DNA from: a virus
Direction: 5' to 3' (one strand)
Length of the DNA stretch: 31,764 nucleotides
Virus record (IMG/VR): IMGVR_UViG_3300021401_000028
Location: 1-31,764 of that record
Shown piece after piece: positions 29,855 to 31,764 of this stretch; within the stretch, counting starts at the first letter, position 1; every line of letters begins with the position of its first letter. Made by a program: the position numbers and the translations under genes. The notes beneath the pieces are model-generated. The model was not told the DNA's origin and did not search any database. It saw nothing but the letters and a program-made list of their open reading frames with translations.

Positions 29855-30856
29855 CTAGCACATAAAAGACACCGCCATGTGTCCAAAATGCGCTACCGCC
29901 GCGAGCACACCCCCCAGCAAGCTTGCTCCTGCCACGGCTAATCCCGGCGTGCCCCAGAGGCATCGTGGGTCCGTAAAACCTGGGATAAAACGTTCTGTCG
30001 CCTTATAGCGCATAGAGTCGGTTTCGAAATCACCCTCCATGCTCTTTTCCAGCGTCCGGCGCATCGCGAGCTTCAGGCCCTGCCGCACGTCGGTCTGCAC
30101 GAACCATGCGGTCTGCGAAGTGAGACGCGCGATGTTGGCCTGCCCCTTGGGCAGGAGGCCCAATGACTTGATCGGATTGACATCGTTGTTGGCCGTACCC
30201 GCGCGCAGCACGCTCTTGAGCAACACTTCACCCTGCATCACGTTCGAGGGCGACGTGACCAACTGCAGCGGGGTCAAGCGGATGCGCTTGCCGTTGTTGT
30301 CCACCGCGTTGCGGATCTGAATCAACATCTGCTCAAGCGAAGTCTGCGAGAGGGCTGCCGCCGTGATGAGCTGGTTCGAGAACGAGCCGGCCGGAGGCGC
30401 CAGCGGATGGTTGGTCGCGATCAGTGCCACGCCATCGCCGCCGGGGAAGGACGCATTGAACCCGTTGTTGATCACGTTCGCGCACAGGGTTTCCTTGGTC
30501 TCGACCAACGACTGCGCCAGATGCTCCGCGTAGATGGTGCCGATCTTGATGTGGTCGCCATCCTCCACCAGCACCTTGGTGAGCGCGAATGCCAAGCCGA
30601 ACACTGCGTACAGATAGCGCTGTATGAACAGCACACCACCCGACTGGTACGTTACCGGGGTGCCATCGGGGAGTGCGGGAGCCGCACCCATGCCGAACAA
30701 CACCGGTTCCTCGTGGTAGTTGCGGGGCGTGCCGCGGAACTCGCGGAAGAGCATCTTCCACTCATCCGCGCGTTGATCATAGATACCGTCGAAAGTCTCG
30801 TTGAGGATCGGCTCAACGACTGAGCGGAAGTCAGTACTCCGCATGGGAAGGGCCAT
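29855..30856 (-). CDS. Major capsid protein (Mu gpT-like podophage type), with hydrophobic C-terminal extension
   Basis: ATG 30856 has AGGAG upstream. The 333-residue product follows the podophage capsid pattern: DFRSVVEPILNETFDGIYDQ, YQSGGVLFIQRYLYAVFGLA, then LTKVLVEDGDH. Next come CANVINNGFNASFPGGDGVALI, here read in two parts (CANVINNGFNA and SFPGGDGVALI), then TNHPLA, LKSVLRAGTANNDVNPIKSL, AWFVQTDV and FTDPRCLWGTPG. Members form the HK97-fold shell. Relatives normally end right after the G-x-PG; here 27 more residues (LAVAGASLLGGVLAAVAHFG onward) make a TM-like tail. A TAG one base out of frame (29940-29938) would end the protein after GTPG, so a one-base indel may have produced the tail. 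The endonuclease gene follows. Confidence 0.85.
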   Translation of the reverse strand: MALPMRSTDFRSVVEPILNETFDGIYDQRADEWKMLFREFRGTPRNYHEEPVLFGMGAAPALPDGTPVTYQSGGVLFIQRYLYAVFGLAFALTKVLVEDGDHIKIGTIYAEHLAQSLVETKETLCANVINNGFNASFPGGDGVALIATNHPLAPPAGSFSNQLITAAALSQTSLEQMLIQIRNAVDNNGKRIRLTPLQLVTSPSNVMQGEVLLKSVLRAGTANNDVNPIKSLGLLPKGQANIARLTSQTAWFVQTDVRQGLKLAMRRTLEKSMEGDFETDSMRYKATERFIPGFTDPRCLWGTPGLAVAGASLLGGVLAAVAHFGHMAVSFMC

Positions 30857-30886
30857 AGTGGTCTCCTAGTAGGTTGCGGAGTTAAG

Positions 30887-31573
30887 TTAGTACGGGACGC
30901 CCGGCAGCGGCAGATCCTGGTGAAGCGCAATCTCAACAATGACCTGCGTGAACGCATCCCCAGGGTTGTTGTCGATCTGCTGCGCGAACCCCACAATGCG
31001 CAACTGGTTGAGAAACGTCGGGTTATTGAGCGTGTTGCTCATGTTAGCCGCAGTGGTATCCAACCCCACCGTGGAGAACCCGGTCGTTGCGTTGCCGTTG
31101 CTAGTACCGTTCGCGGTGAAGGACGCCAAAGTTCCCATGGAAGGGACGGACGCGGTTGGGGTAGCTGCTACCGGCCCGTTAGCCTGAATCTGGTACCGGA
31201 TGCGCGGGTCGCGCGTGATCCACGCTACGGTCTGAGAACCGGCGAACGGCACCGTACCCGCCGGCCAGAAGTTAGATACCGCACGTCGTCCGGTCGCGAG
31301 GGTGAACTCAACCCCTTGGAACGAGCCCAACAGCTTGTTGGCCAGTGTGGGGGTCGCAGTGGACGCGCCTTGTGCGGCTATCAGCACGATATTCGACGTC
31401 GGAGTGACCGTGTCGATACCGATAGGCGCATTCATGAAGATGTTGTTAGCGTAGCCACTTGCGATGGTGTAGCCGCCAAGGGGCTGAGCACCGCCAGAGC
31501 CGAACGCAGGCCGGACTATGCCGGATTCGTGAGCAACGGGCGCTAGCCCATACGGGTTATAAGCAAGTGACAC
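30887..31573 (-). CDS. Capsid-associated structural protein before the capsid gene, 228 aa
   Basis: GTG 31573 has GAGG nine bases upstream. The protein starts VSLAYNPYGLAPVAHESGIV, then GGYTIASGYANNIFMNAPIG. This pattern, 'N-YGL-PV ... Y-IASGYA--I--GD/AP', then 'F-GVEF' and 'FWPAGTV ... Y' in the middle (SFQGVEFTLATGRRAV, SNFWPAGTVPF), is that of a phage protein commonly encoded just before the major capsid gene; its virion role (decoration or assembly) is not clear to me. It ends HQDLPLPGVPY. Separate from the capsid gene by 30 bases. Confidence 0.65.
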   Translation of the reverse strand: MSLAYNPYGLAPVAHESGIVRPAFGSGGAQPLGGYTIASGYANNIFMNAPIGIDTVTPTSNIVLIAAQGASTATPTLANKLLGSFQGVEFTLATGRRAVSNFWPAGTVPFAGSQTVAWITRDPRIRYQIQANGPVAATPTASVPSMGTLASFTANGTSNGNATTGFSTVGLDTTAANMSNTLNNPTFLNQLRIVGFAQQIDNNPGDAFTQVIVEIALHQDLPLPGVPY

Positions 31574-31605
31574 GGTAGGAGCCTCACAGATGAGATAGTC
31601 ATCCG

Positions 31606-31764
31606 CTAGCTCTCCAACTCTTCAGATTCGCAGAAGTTGGGAGCATCGCGGGCCTTTCCCAAATCCTCTGTGCCAGGGTCCACTACCGGGGCTTTCATAC
31701 GCCCGCCACGTTTCGCAGCCTGGGCTGCGACCTCCCCCGCCTGAAGCGCTTCGTTGTACATCTT
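31606..31764 (-). CDS. Partial gene at the right edge, C-terminal 52 aa
   Basis: An open minus-strand frame runs from the window edge to TAG 31606-31608. The visible 52 residues read KMYNEALQAGEVAAQAAKRG, then GRMKAPVVDPGTEDLGKARD and end SEELES: a helix, a basic patch and an acidic end. The position just before the capsid genes would fit a scaffold or portal-side protein, but the part seen is not enough to name it. Confidence 0.5.
   Translation of the reverse strand, partial: KMYNEALQAGEVAAQAAKRGGRMKAPVVDPGTEDLGKARDAPNFCESEELES

Noticed and set aside
29017-29886. 289-aa minus-strand frame over the endonuclease
   Set aside because: Arg/Ser-rich alternative frame of the endonuclease VII-type gene; only its last 31 codons (29017-29112) may be used.
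29754-29963. Second frame at the capsid gene end, read as possible split capsid exon or intron
   Set aside because: It has no capsid-like sequence and the capsid family pattern is complete before it; no group I intron features were identified.
1-31764. Diversity-generating retroelement, integrase/lysogeny module, CRISPR array, tRNA genes
   Set aside because: No reverse transcriptase, template/variable repeat, recombinase, repeat-spacer array or convincing cloverleaf was found by reading; tRNA detection by eye is limited.

Overview
The window is a 31.8 kb piece of a tailed bacteriophage genome (Caudoviricetes), GC-rich and very densely packed, with many adjacent genes overlapping at ATGA or GTGA. 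A podovirus-like virion is likely: one gene resembles the P22 gp10 tail-hub/DNA-stabilisation family, another the P22 gp4 tail-adaptor family, and several large low-complexity proteins sit where podophages keep ejection proteins. No contractile-tail genes, canonical tape measure, integrase, terminase or portal gene is visible. The host cannot be named. The lysozyme-type endolysin and the podophage-type tail fit a Gram-negative host, but that is inference.

Left part (1-5712, plus strand): replication/recombination and early-type genes. A cut-off single-stranded-DNA-binding-like protein with a long charged tail is followed by a structured non-coding stretch (718-832), an SF2 helicase, a VRR-NUC-like nuclease, a putative winged-helix protein and about ten very small proteins of unknown role. 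Several gene boundaries carry short exact repeats that contain the next ribosome binding site.

Right part (5687-31764, minus strand, read right to left): the virion and lysis operon. In transcription order it holds a partial gene, a capsid-associated protein, the major capsid protein, a homing-type endonuclease, a run of small virion proteins (one with a signal peptide, one His/Gly-rich) and the gp4-like adaptor with an inserted discoidin-like domain. Then come a zinc-ribbon protein, a block of five membrane proteins plus endolysin, a second adaptor-type protein, a repeat-built tail fibre, a glycine-rich probable adhesin, the gp10-like protein and four large ejection-type proteins. The two operons converge and overlap by 26 bases at 5687-5712.

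Two homing-endonuclease-like genes interrupt the late operon. One lies just after the capsid gene in the same orientation; the other lies inside the lysis block in the opposite orientation. Each has a hairpin upstream. Other points of interest are mutually exclusive base-pairings before the helicase, an adaptor gene with no ATG/GTG/TTG at its true start (ACG is best placed), a hydrophobic tail on the major capsid protein, and an x-A-x-G-G-x-V motif recurring in several late proteins.
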